In this document: positions 1 through 7,784 of the stretch, one piece after another
Layout of the letters: every line of letters begins with the position of its first letter
How positions within the stretch are numbered: position 1 is the first letter of the stretch
Assembly (NCBI GenBank): GCA_036745275.1
Contig: DAIOGK010000008.1
Span: 62,001-126,000, forward strand
From: JAIUNP01 sp020161975
GTDB taxonomy: Bacteria > Pseudomonadota > Alphaproteobacteria > Rhizobiales > Beijerinckiaceae
Length of the DNA: 64,000 nt
Direction of reading: 5' to 3'
Position numbers and translations under genes: made by a program
Notes under the pieces: generated by a model
Told to the model about the DNA's origin: nothing
Database searches by the model: none
What the model saw: the letters and a program-made list of their open reading frames with translations, nothing else

Positions 1-185
1 TCATCGAACGGCTTGATTTCGGTGGCGTAATCCATGGTGTAGGACATGCCGGCGCAACCGCCATTTTTCACGCCCACGCGCAGGCCGGCAATCGGCGTCT
101 CCGAGCGCGCAATCTGCTCGCGGATGCGCTCCGCTGCGGCATCTGTCAGCCGTATGACATCGAGTTTTCGCGCCATCGCGTTCAT
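1..185 (-). CDS. sufA: SufA/IscA-type iron-sulfur carrier (partial, C-terminus outside window)
   Basis: The reverse strand from 185 encodes a protein beginning MNAMARKLDVIRLTDAA and continuing with GLRVGVKNGGCAGMSY. This is the A-type carrier signature with the first of the three conserved cysteines (family knowledge: Cys in GGCxGxxY plus a C-terminal CGC). The gene runs off the left edge, so the CGC pair is not visible. A-type carriers accept nascent clusters from SufBCD and pass them to apo-proteins in the cytoplasm. An AAGGGG ribosome site lies a few bases before the ATG at 185; an in-frame ATG at 176 is the alternative. It is last in the suf operon but separated from sufT by 123 bases, so it may also have its own promoter. 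Confidence 0.9.
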   Translation of the reverse strand, partial: MNAMARKLDVIRLTDAAAERIREQIARSETPIAGLRVGVKNGGCAGMSYTMDYATEIKPFD

Positions 186-231
186 TCAAGCCCCTTCCCG
201 GGTTCAAGGCCCGAAGCAGCATATGTGGGAT

Positions 232-260
232 AATATAGGGTGCGCCCCGCCAAACGTCGA
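232..260 (-). promoter_or_regulatory. Possible internal promoter for sufA
   Basis: In the sufT-sufA gap the minus strand reads TCGACG (255-260), then 17 bases, then TATATT (232-237), about 47 bases before the sufA start. Spacing is ideal and the -10 is good, but the -35 is weak. This is pattern matching only. Confidence 0.3.
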
Positions 261-308
261 GGTGGCCCTACTTCCTTCCGGTGCAGATGTCCGTGAAGCT
301 GACTATCC

Positions 309-671
309 TCACCACATATCCAGAGAAACGCGCGCCAGGTCCGACATGCGGCTCTGCTCCCACGGCGGATCGAAGACCATGCTGACCCTGCAACCGATAA
401 CGCCCGGCACGGTGTTGACCGCGTTCTCGACCCAGCCCGGCATTTCGCCAGCCACGGGACAGCCCGGCGCGGTCAGCGTCATGTCGATGTCGACCTGCCG
501 GTCGTCCTTGATATCGATGCGGTAGATCAGTCCGAGTTCGTAGATATCCGCCGGAATTTCCGGATCATAAACGGTTTTCAGCGCCGCAATGATCTCGTCG
601 GTCAGCCGGTCGATTTCCTCGGGAGGCAGTTTCTCCACCGCAGCGGTTCCGGAAGCCTCTGTCTCGGTCAT
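309..671 (-). CDS. sufT: SufT-type Fe-S maturation factor (MIP18/DUF59 family)
   Basis: The 120-residue protein starts MTETEASGTAAVEKLPPEE. Its MIP18/DUF59 core has YDPEIPADIYELGLIYRI near residues 35-52 and LTAPGCPVAGEMP near 65-77, with the conserved cysteine in the TAPGCP motif. Family members (SufT, PaaD, yeast Cia2) help deliver or mature Fe-S clusters on target proteins. The ATG at 671 is chosen because it follows sufS by 7 bases; the open frame extends further upstream but only inside sufS. The place in the operon, after sufS and before sufA, matches the sufS2BCDS1XA order I recall from Agrobacterium, where this gene is called sufX. Confidence 0.9.
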   Translation of the reverse strand: MTETEASGTAAVEKLPPEEIDRLTDEIIAALKTVYDPEIPADIYELGLIYRIDIKDDRQVDIDMTLTAPGCPVAGEMPGWVENAVNTVPGVIGCRVSMVFDPPWEQSRMSDLARVSLDMW

Positions 672-678
672 GGCATCC

Positions 679-1902
679 TCACGAAAACAGGGTTTGGGCG
701 CGACGAAGCGCGTCGACAAGGGCGTCCACCTCTTCGCGGGTGTTGTAGAGCGCGAAGGAGGCGCGGCAGGTCGCTGTTTCGCCGAAGCGGGCGAGCAGCG
801 GCATGGTGCAATGCGTACCGGCGCGGACGGCGACGCCATGCCGGTCGATCACAGTGGCAATGTCATGGGCGTGGGCGTTGGGGAAGGAAAAGGAAACGAT
901 CGCCCCCTTGTGCCGCGCCTTGCCGATGATCCGCAGCGAATTGATCTCGCCAAGCCTATCGTGGGCATAGCGCATGAGATCGTCCTCATGCGCGCGGATC
1001 GCTTCCTTGCCGATGCCGGTGATGTAGTCGAGCGCGACGCCCAGCCCTGCCGCCGGCACGATGGCCGGCGTTCCGGCCTCGAACTTGTGTGGCGGCGCGC
1101 CATAGGTCACGCCCTCTTCCGTCACGGTCCGGATCATTTCGCCGCCGCCCAAAAACGGCGGCATCCGCTCCAGCCATTCGCGCTTGCCGAAAAGTGCGCC
1201 GATACCGGAGGGACCATAGAGCTTGTGGCCGGTGATCGTGTAGAAATCGCAATCGATGTCCTGCACATCAACGGGCAGATGCACCGCGCCCTGCGAACCA
1301 TCGACCAGCACCGGAATGCCGCGCGCATGGGCGATGCGGCAGACATCCTTCACCGGCACAATGGTGCCGAGAACATTCGACATATGCGTGATAGCGACGA
1401 TTTTCGTCTTCGGCGTCAGCAATTCCTCGAACTTGTCGAGCAGGAAGTTGCCATCCTCGTCCACTGGCGCCCATTTGATCACGACGCCGTGGCTTTCACG
1501 CCAGTAATTCCAGGGCACGATGTTGGAATGGTGCTCCATGATCGAGAGCACGATCTCGTCGCCGGCCTTGAGGTCAAGCGCGCGGCCCAGAGATGAGGCG
1601 ACGAGATTGATCGCTTCCGTCGCGTTTTTGGTGAAGATGATCTCGTCGGTCGACGGCGCGTTGAGGAAGGCGCGCACCTTCTCGCGCCCGCCCTCGTAGG
1701 CTTCAGTCGCGGCGTTGGCGAGGTAATGCAGGCCGCGATGCACGTTGGCATATTCGTGTTCGTAAACCTCGCGCATTCGGTCCAGAACCTGACGCGGCTT
1801 TTGCGCCGAGGCGCCATTGTCGAGATAAACCAGCGGCTTGCCGTAGGGCTGAAGCGCGAGGGCTGGAAAATCGGCCCGGATGCGGGTGATGTCGTAGGTC
1901 AT
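679..1902 (-). CDS. sufS: SufS-type cysteine desulfurase
   Basis: This 407-residue PLP enzyme converts L-cysteine to alanine and leaves a persulfide sulfur for Fe-S assembly. Visible landmarks are YLDNGASAQKP near the N-terminus, EHHSNIVPW (123-131), the PLP lysine in TITGHKLYGPSG (Lys227), and the sulfur-carrying cysteine in RAGTHCTMPL (Cys365). The motif near that cysteine is of the group II (SufS/CsdA) type. Its ATG overlaps the sufD stop by four bases (ATGA), indicating translational coupling. It is the second cysteine desulfurase of the operon; the other, group I-like one is at the promoter-proximal end. Confidence 0.96.
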   Translation of the reverse strand: MTYDITRIRADFPALALQPYGKPLVYLDNGASAQKPRQVLDRMREVYEHEYANVHRGLHYLANAATEAYEGGREKVRAFLNAPSTDEIIFTKNATEAINLVASSLGRALDLKAGDEIVLSIMEHHSNIVPWNYWRESHGVVIKWAPVDEDGNFLLDKFEELLTPKTKIVAITHMSNVLGTIVPVKDVCRIAHARGIPVLVDGSQGAVHLPVDVQDIDCDFYTITGHKLYGPSGIGALFGKREWLERMPPFLGGGEMIRTVTEEGVTYGAPPHKFEAGTPAIVPAAGLGVALDYITGIGKEAIRAHEDDLMRYAHDRLGEINSLRIIGKARHKGAIVSFSFPNAHAHDIATVIDRHGVAVRAGTHCTMPLLARFGETATCRASFALYNTREEVDALVDALRRAQTLFS

Positions 1903-3209
1903 GCGCCCGCCCTCGCCTTCAGCCAGTTCGCGACGATGCCGTTCAGCCGCTCGCGCAGGTTCTCGTCGCTCACATGCTCCAGAACCTCGCCGCAGAAGGC
2001 CTGCACCATCAGCGCTTCCGCTTCGGCCCGCGGCAGGCCGCGCGCCTGAAGGTAGAACAGGAGGTCGTCATCCAGCGCGCCGCAGGTGGCGCCATGGGCG
2101 CACACCACGTCATCGGCAAAGATTTCAAGCTCCGGCTTGTTGTTCATCGCCGCATCGTCGGAGAGGAGAATGGCGTTGGAGGCCATCTGGCCATCCGTGC
2201 GCTGTGCTGCCTGGCGGACGCCGATCCGCCCCTGGAACACGCCGGTGGCCGAACCATCGAGCACGGTGCGGAACAATTCGCGGCTCTCGCAATCGGGCGC
2301 GGCGTGATCCACCACCAGCGTGCAATCGCCATGCTGGTTGCCGGAAAGCAGGCTGACGCCGCGAATGCCGAGCCGCGCCCCCTCGCCCGCCGCTGTCACA
2401 TGCACCTGATGCCGGCTGGCGCGCCCGCCAAGCGCGAAATTGAGCGTGTTGAACATCGCATTCTTGCCCAGATGCACACCGAGCGCGGTGAAAACCTCGG
2501 TCTTCCCACCAACGCCGTTGAAGGTCACATACTCGACCTTTGCGCCCTCACCGACCACAATTTCCGTGACAGTGTTGGCCTGGGTTTCCACATCCTCCGG
2601 CCCGACCAGGCCGTCGATGATGGTGACCTCCGCACCGGCTTCCACCACCAGCAGGCCGCGCATGTAGAGCGCGCCGGGCTTGCGCGCGCCGATGACGCAG
2701 ATGGCCTGCAACGGCAGCGGGAATTTGAGGCCCGGCCCGATGCGCGCGGCAAGCCCATCCGTATACATCGCCGAGTTCAGCGCAACCATCGGGTCGGTGC
2801 TGTCGGGAAACACGGTTCCGACTACATCGAACAGCGGATTTCCGGCCTTCATCCCGTCGGAAAAGGACATGAACTCGATGCCTTCGGGGAACGGCATATG
2901 CGCGGTCAGCGCACCGTTGACGCTGAGGGCATTGATCTCGGTCAGATTGCGCAGGGGATCGGCAATGTAGCTTGCATCCGCCACATCGGCAGAGGCATCG
3001 GCGGGCAGCGGCGGAAGCGCCGCGCCGGTCAGCCGCGCCCAGTCGGTGTAATGCCAGGATTCGAGCCGGCGGGTCGGCAGCCCCGTCTTCTCGAAGGTGG
3101 CGAATGCGGCGCGACGCGCTGCGGGATCGCCCGGCAGCATATCGACCAGCGCATCAAACTGGCGCGCCAGCGACAGATCGGTTTCGGAAATCGGCTTGGG
3201 GTGCGTCAT
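1899..3209 (-). CDS. sufD: SufD, Fe-S scaffold complex subunit
   Basis: The 436-residue protein has an alpha-helical N-terminal third and a C-terminal SufB/SufD beta-helix core. It includes FQGRIGVRQAAQRTDGQMAS and the CAHGATCGALDDDLLFYLQARGL region (given here only as a landmark split from its flanks), where the conserved histidine of SufD lies in CAHGATCG. With SufB and two SufC it forms the SufBCD scaffold on which clusters are built. The start ATG at 3209 lies 7 bases after the sufC stop, and the stop overlaps the sufS start. Confidence 0.95.
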   Translation of the reverse strand: MTHPKPISETDLSLARQFDALVDMLPGDPAARRAAFATFEKTGLPTRRLESWHYTDWARLTGAALPPLPADASADVADASYIADPLRNLTEINALSVNGALTAHMPFPEGIEFMSFSDGMKAGNPLFDVVGTVFPDSTDPMVALNSAMYTDGLAARIGPGLKFPLPLQAICVIGARKPGALYMRGLLVVEAGAEVTIIDGLVGPEDVETQANTVTEIVVGEGAKVEYVTFNGVGGKTEVFTALGVHLGKNAMFNTLNFALGGRASRHQVHVTAAGEGARLGIRGVSLLSGNQHGDCTLVVDHAAPDCESRELFRTVLDGSATGVFQGRIGVRQAAQRTDGQMASNAILLSDDAAMNNKPELEIFADDVVCAHGATCGALDDDLLFYLQARGLPRAEAEALMVQAFCGEVLEHVSDENLRERLNGIVANWLKARAGA

Positions 3210-3216
3210 GATCGCC

Positions 3217-3969
3217 TCACGCCGCGTCCACGAAGTCGCGGTAGCCGTTCTTCTCCAGTTCCAGCGCCAGTTCCGGCCCGCCCGACTGCACGATGCGGCC
3301 CTTGGCCATCACATGCACGGTATCGGGTTTGATATGATCGAGCAGGCGCTGGTAATGCGTGATCACCAGCATCCCGCGCTCGTTTGACCTCAGCGCGTTC
3401 ACGCCTTCCGAAACGATGCGCAACGCATCGATATCGAGGCCGGAATCGGTCTCGTCGAGAATGGCGAACTTCGGCCGGAGCAGCGCCATTTGCAGGATTT
3501 CCATGCGCTTCTTCTCTCCGCCCGAAAAGCCGACGTTGAGGGCGCGCTTCAGCATGTCCTGGCTGATGCCGAGCCTGTCCGCCGCCCCGCGCACCGCCTT
3601 CATGAAATCGCCGGGGGCAATTTCTCCCTCTCCGCGCGCCTTGCGCTGGGCGTTCATCGCCGCCTTCAGAAAGGTCATGGTGGCGACGCCCGGAATTTCC
3701 AAGGGATACTGGAAGGCGAGGAACAGCCCCGCCGCCGCGCGCTCGAACGGCTCCATTTCGAGGATGGATTGACCGTTGAGCAGGATGTCACCTTCCGTGA
3801 CCTCATAATCCTCCTTGCCGGCAACGACATAGGAGAGGGTCGATTTTCCCGAACCGTTCGGCCCCATGATGGCCGCCACCTCGCCGGCTTTGACGGTGAG
3901 TGTCAGGCCCTTGAGGATTTCGGTTTCAGTGCCCGCGATGCGGGCGTGGAGGTTCTTGATCTCAAGCAT
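3217..3969 (-). CDS. sufC: SufC, ATPase of the SufBCD complex
   Basis: This is an ABC-type ATPase of 250 residues when started at MLEIKNLHARIAG. Walker A is GPNGSGKST (36-44); the signature region is NVGFSGGEKKRMEIL, and Walker B is FAILDETDSGLDID with the SufC-typical DETDSGLD. SufC is soluble and energises SufB/SufD rather than driving transport. An ATG nine bases further upstream (3978, MKKMLEIK) is also possible. The longer open frame above that runs into an intergenic palindrome and was not accepted. A REP-like pair separates it from sufB and may tune sufC expression relative to sufB. Confidence 0.95.
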   Translation of the reverse strand: MLEIKNLHARIAGTETEILKGLTLTVKAGEVAAIMGPNGSGKSTLSYVVAGKEDYEVTEGDILLNGQSILEMEPFERAAAGLFLAFQYPLEIPGVATMTFLKAAMNAQRKARGEGEIAPGDFMKAVRGAADRLGISQDMLKRALNVGFSGGEKKRMEILQMALLRPKFAILDETDSGLDIDALRIVSEGVNALRSNERGMLVITHYQRLLDHIKPDTVHVMAKGRIVQSGGPELALELEKNGYRDFVDAA

Positions 3970-3987
3970 CTTCTTCATTCCGCTACC

Positions 3988-4078
3988 GTCGTCATGGTCG
4001 GACTTGTTCCGACCATCCACGACTTTCAAATTCCGTTCCCAAGGCTTGGATGGTCGGGCTAAACCCGACCATGACGAC
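3988..4078. repeat. REP-like inverted palindrome pair in the sufB-sufC gap
   Basis: Two hairpins face each other. The first has ATGGTCGGA (3994-4002) and TCCGACCAT (4008-4016). The second has ATGGTCGGG (4050-4058) and CCCGACCAT (4064-4072). The outer flanks also match in inverse: GTCGTCATGGTCGG at 3988-4001 and CCGACCATGACGAC at 4065-4078. This layout is a BIME-like pair. Related copies occur at 36070-36140, 50295-50322 and, as a half copy, 57893-57914. Confidence 0.8.
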
Positions 4079-4088
4079 GCTGAATTTG

Positions 4089-5558
4089 TCAGCCGACCGA
4101 GCCCTCAAGGCTCACCGCGATCAGCTTCTGCGCTTCCACCGCAAATTCCATCGGCAGTTGCTGGAGCACGTCTTTCACGAAGCCGTTGACGATCAGCGCC
4201 ACTGCGCTTTCCTCGTCCAGCCCGCGCTGCATGCAATAAAACAGCTGGTCCTCGGCGATTTTCGAAGTCGTCGCCTCATGCTCGAACACCGCTGTCGCCG
4301 TCTTGCTCTCGATATAGGGCACGGTATGCGCCCCGCATTCATCGCCGATAAGAAGGCTGTCGCAATTGGTGAAGTTGCGCGCGTTCTTGGCCTTGCGATG
4401 CGCAGAAACCTGCCCGCGATAGGTGTTCTGCGATTTGCCCGCCGAAATACCTTTCGAGATGATCTTCGAGGTCGTATTGGCGCCGAGATGGATCATCTTG
4501 GTGCCGCTGTCCACCTGCTGATAACCGTTTGAAATGGCAATGGAATAGAACTCGCCTGACGAGCCTTCGCCCTTGAGGATGCAGGAGGGATATTTCCAGG
4601 TGATTGCCGAGCCGGTTTCCACCTGCGTCCAGGAGATTTTCGACCGCGCGCCACGGCAATCGCCGCGCTTGGTGACAAAATTGTAGATGCCACCCTTGCC
4701 CTCGCTGTCGCCCGGGAACCAGTTCTGGACGGTGGAATACTTGATCTCGGCGTCATCATGCGCCACGAGTTCGACAACAGCCGCGTGAAGCTGGTTCTCA
4801 TCGCGCTTCGGCGCCGTGCAGCCTTCCAGATAGGAGACGTAGGCGCCCTTATCGGCGATGATCAGCGTGCGTTCGAACTGGCCGGTCTTTTGCTCGTTGA
4901 TGCGGAAATAAGTGGAAAGCTCCATCGGGCATTTCACACCCGGCGGAATGTAAACGAACGAGCCATCCGAGAAGACGGCGCTGTTCAGCGTCGCATAGAA
5001 ATTATCTGTGATCGGTACCACGGAGCCGAGATACTTCTGCACAAGTTCAGGATAGTCGCGCACCGCTTCCGAAATCGGGCAGAAAATGACGCCGGCCTTC
5101 TTGAGTTCGTCCTTGAAGGTCGTCACCACCGACACGCTGTCGAACACCGCATCCACCGCGACCTTCGGCTTCTCGATGCCGAGCAGGATCTCGCGTTCGC
5201 GCAGCGGAATGCCCAGCTTTTCATAGGTTTTCAGCAGTTCGGGATCCACCTCGTCGAGGCTTTTCGGCCCCGGCGTCTTCTTCGGCGCGGCGTAGTAGTG
5301 CAGGTCCTGGAAGTCGATCTGCGGATAATGCACGCGCGCCCAGGTCGGCTCGATCATGGTTTTCCAGCGACGGAAGGCTTCGAGCCGCCATTCGAGCAGC
5401 CACTCCGGCTCGTTCTTCTTGGCGGAAATGTAGCGAACGATATCCTCGTTCAGTCCCTTCGGCGCCAGTTCGGATTCGATATCCGTAACGAAGCCATACT
5501 TGTACTGGTCAACATCGATCGACCGGACCTGATCGACCGTTTCTTTCACCGCAGCCAT
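4089..5558 (-). CDS. sufB: SufB, Fe-S scaffold subunit
   Basis: The 489-residue protein is the usual length for SufB and carries typical stretches: NEPEWLLEWRLEAFRRW, PPGVKCPMELSTYFRIN, YLEGCTAPKRDENQLHAA and NCDSLLIGDECGAHT. SufB is the main scaffold that receives persulfide sulfur and holds the nascent cluster with SufD. The ATG at 5558 is preceded by GGAGAGGA. It follows the promoter-proximal cysteine desulfurase by 63 bases. Confidence 0.96.
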   Translation of the reverse strand: MAAVKETVDQVRSIDVDQYKYGFVTDIESELAPKGLNEDIVRYISAKKNEPEWLLEWRLEAFRRWKTMIEPTWARVHYPQIDFQDLHYYAAPKKTPGPKSLDEVDPELLKTYEKLGIPLREREILLGIEKPKVAVDAVFDSVSVVTTFKDELKKAGVIFCPISEAVRDYPELVQKYLGSVVPITDNFYATLNSAVFSDGSFVYIPPGVKCPMELSTYFRINEQKTGQFERTLIIADKGAYVSYLEGCTAPKRDENQLHAAVVELVAHDDAEIKYSTVQNWFPGDSEGKGGIYNFVTKRGDCRGARSKISWTQVETGSAITWKYPSCILKGEGSSGEFYSIAISNGYQQVDSGTKMIHLGANTTSKIISKGISAGKSQNTYRGQVSAHRKAKNARNFTNCDSLLIGDECGAHTVPYIESKTATAVFEHEATTSKIAEDQLFYCMQRGLDEESAVALIVNGFVKDVLQQLPMEFAVEAQKLIAVSLEGSVG

Positions 5559-5621
5559 AATGTCCTCTCCTCTCCGGTTTCAAGGACCGGGGGTGGGGTT
5601 TTCCGTCACGTCATCGTTTCT

Positions 5622-6767
5622 TCACGCCGCGCTGTCGCGACGCGTCCGGAGGCGGCCAAGCTGGCGCTCCAGACTGTTGAGGCACTTTTCAATGTCCGCA
5701 GCCGCCGTATCGGGACCAAGGCTGACGCGGATAGCTCCCGTAGCCACGTCCTCGTCGACCCCCATCGCAGCCAGAACATGGCTCCTGCCCACCTTTCCAG
5801 AGGAACAGGCTGCCCCGCTCGATACAGCAACACCGTCGAGATCGAAAGCGATAACCGCCGTTTCCGCGCGAAGGCCGGGGATTGCGAACAGGCTTGTGTT
5901 GGGCAGGCGCTGAGCCTCCGCACCAAAAATCACGACATCCGGCGCAAGCCGGCGCAAGGCCAGTTCGAAATCGCTGCGGCGCGCAGCCACGGCGGGCATG
6001 GTGGCCAGAGCGCGCCGTGCAAGAGCCGCAGCCGCGCCGAAGCCAGCGATTCCGGGCACGTTCTCCGTGCCACCGCGCATACCCTTTTCCTGCCCACCAC
6101 CGGCAATCAGCGGGCGAGGTGCGCTGCAGGCATCCTTGCGGATGACGAGTGCGCCGGTGCCCTTCGGTCCACCGATCTTGTGGCCGGAGAAGATCAGAAA
6201 ACCCACATGCGGCAGATAGGGTTCAAGCGCGATCTTGCCGAGCGCCTGCACAGCATCCGCCGTCACCGTCCAGCCCTCGGCCCTGAGGGCGGCAAAAACA
6301 TCCGGCGCATTGATGACGCCGGTCTCGTTATTGGCAATCTGCACCGCCACATGCACATGGCCCGGCAGCAAGCCACGCGCACCAACCGCGAGCGCGATCT
6401 CGTTGACATCGACCCGCCCGCTTGCATCCACCGGCACAGTCACGATCCGGTCGCGCGCGAAGCTCCCGCCTGTGCGCACCGCCGCATGTTCAGCCGCGCC
6501 GATAAACAGAACCTCGTCGTCAGACATCGGGCGCAGCGCCATCGCCGCCGCCTCGGTGCCTCCCGAGGTGAACGTCACCTGCCCCGATTCGACGCCCACC
6601 AGCGCCGCAATTTCACTGCGCGCCGCCTCTACCGCCGCACGGGCGGCGCGACCCTCATGGTGCACAGACGAGGGATTGCCCAGCGACAGCGCGCGCAGCA
6701 CCATTTCCCGAACCTCCGGGAGGATCGGCGCTGTTGCATTCCAGTCGAGGTAGGCACGAGGATTCAC
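5622..6767 (-). CDS. IscS/NifS-type cysteine desulfurase, first gene of the suf operon
   Basis: The 381-residue aminotransferase class V protein starts with GTG (MNPRAYLDWNATAP) behind an AAGGTG ribosome site. The PLP lysine is in FSGHKIGGPKG (Lys197) and the catalytic cysteine in SSGAACSSGKVGRSH (Cys321), with the longer flexible loop typical of group I (IscS/NifS) enzymes. It sits upstream of sufB, matching the gene called sufS2 in Agrobacterium (recalled). It therefore probably supplies sulfur to the same SufBCD scaffold as SufS; whether the two are redundant or condition-specific cannot be told from sequence. A putative iron-control box lies about 48 bases upstream. Confidence 0.92.
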   Translation of the reverse strand: MNPRAYLDWNATAPILPEVREMVLRALSLGNPSSVHHEGRAARAAVEAARSEIAALVGVESGQVTFTSGGTEAAAMALRPMSDDEVLFIGAAEHAAVRTGGSFARDRIVTVPVDASGRVDVNEIALAVGARGLLPGHVHVAVQIANNETGVINAPDVFAALRAEGWTVTADAVQALGKIALEPYLPHVGFLIFSGHKIGGPKGTGALVIRKDACSAPRPLIAGGGQEKGMRGGTENVPGIAGFGAAAALARRALATMPAVAARRSDFELALRRLAPDVVIFGAEAQRLPNTSLFAIPGLRAETAVIAFDLDGVAVSSGAACSSGKVGRSHVLAAMGVDEDVATGAIRVSLGPDTAAADIEKCLNSLERQLGRLRTRRDSAA

Positions 6768-6814
6768 CGAACACCTTCTGGTTGACGCTGCGAAAATGCA
6801 ACTATTGCGCGTAG

Positions 6815-6831
6815 TTTAGAACGCATCTAAC
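6815..6831. promoter_or_regulatory. Putative ICE box (Irr-type iron control element) of the suf operon
   Basis: The sequence TTTAGAACGCATCTAAC matches the recalled Irr consensus TTTAGAA-N3-TTCTAAA at 12 of 14 defined positions. It lies 48 bases before the GTG of the first suf gene, where a promoter is expected. No second copy was seen in the window. Irr and RirA control of suf operons is known in Rhizobiales; which regulator acts here is inferred. Confidence 0.5.
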
Positions 6832-6990
6832 AGGTCCCTTGATAGGACGATGCATCGCTGAACGCAAGTTGGGCTGGAAAGAGCGCTCATGCCAAAGCCA
6901 CGAATGCACCGGTGACAAGGCATCGAAAATCCTTGCATTTTGCCGCCGCGCCTATGCTAAAAGGCGCATCGTGTTCAATTGAGGTCCGCA

Positions 6991-7647
6991 ATGCCGGAAG
7001 TGATTTTCAACGGCCCCGCCGGTCGTCTCGAAGGCCGTTATCAGCCCTCCAAGCAGCGTGGCGCGCCGCTGGCCATCGTGTTGCATCCGCATCCGCAGTT
7101 CGGCGGCACGATGAACAACCAGATCGTCTATAACCTTTATTACGCCTTCGTGGAGCGCGGCTTTTCCGTGCTCCGCTTCAATTTCCGGGGCGTTGGCCGG
7201 TCACAGGGCCTGTTCGATCACGGCCAGGGCGAGTTGTCCGATGCTGCCGCCGCGCTCGACTGGATCCAGGCGCTGAACCCGGATGCCAAGACCTGCTGGA
7301 TCGCCGGCATCAGCTTTGGTTCGTGGATCGGAATGCAGCTTCTGATGCGACGCCCGGAGATCGAGGGCTTCATCTCGATCGCCGCCATGGCGAACCGCTA
7401 CGACTTTTCCTTCCTCGCCCCCTGCCCCTCCTCCGGCCTGTTCGTGCATGGCGATCAGGACCGCGTTGCGCCGGTCAACGAGGTCATCAGCGTCATTGAC
7501 AAGGTGAAGACCCAGAAGGGCGTGAAGATCGAGCACGCCGTCATCAAGGGTGCGAACCACTTTTTCGAGAATCATGTCGACGAGCTGATCGGCATCGTCG
7601 GCGATTATCTCGACAAGCGCCTGACCTCGAAAGGCCGCGCGGCGTAA
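6991..7647 (+). CDS. Alpha/beta hydrolase (COG2945-like)
   Basis: The 218-residue single-domain alpha/beta hydrolase begins MPEVIFNGPAGRLEGRY, with GAGG seven bases before the ATG. The catalytic triad can be read: nucleophile Ser in AGISFGSWIG, acid Asp in VHGDQDRVAP, and His in GANHFFENHVDE. HPHPQFGGTMNN near residues 30-41 is typical of this small family and contributes to the oxyanion side. There is no signal peptide, so it is cytoplasmic. The substrate is unknown; family members act on esters or related bonds. It is divergent from the suf operon across 223 bases, but no functional tie is evident. Confidence 0.8.
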   Translation: MPEVIFNGPAGRLEGRYQPSKQRGAPLAIVLHPHPQFGGTMNNQIVYNLYYAFVERGFSVLRFNFRGVGRSQGLFDHGQGELSDAAAALDWIQALNPDAKTCWIAGISFGSWIGMQLLMRRPEIEGFISIAAMANRYDFSFLAPCPSSGLFVHGDQDRVAPVNEVISVIDKVKTQKGVKIEHAVIKGANHFFENHVDELIGIVGDYLDKRLTSKGRAA

Positions 7648-7720
7648 AACAAGACGGACATTCCGGGGCCGGAAACGGTGCCCGGATGCCGTATTCGCCC
7701 GAAAGAGTTCATAGCCATCA

Positions 7721-7755
7721 CAGGATGACATCGGGGCTGCTGCTGCGACATCCTG
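7721..7755. repeat. Inverted repeat in the leader of the LysE-type gene
   Basis: CAGGATG (7721-7727) and CATCCTG (7749-7755) are perfect 7-base arms around a 21-base loop, ending 29 bases before the exporter start codon. There is no T tract. It could be a leader hairpin or an operator; there is no sign of a known riboswitch. Confidence 0.35.
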
Positions 7756-7784
7756 GTCGGAATTCTAATGTCAGGACCTGAGAG

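Noticed and set aside
4758..6785. Long plus-strand open frame (675 codons) opposite sufB and the cysteine desulfurase
   Set aside because: The product is rich in His and Arg with no family motif, and it is exactly antisense to two well-supported genes; high GC makes such frames common.
7648..7784. Riboswitch in front of the LysE-type exporter
   Set aside because: Only a single 7-base inverted repeat is visible; none of the conserved segments of lysine or other riboswitches I know could be found.
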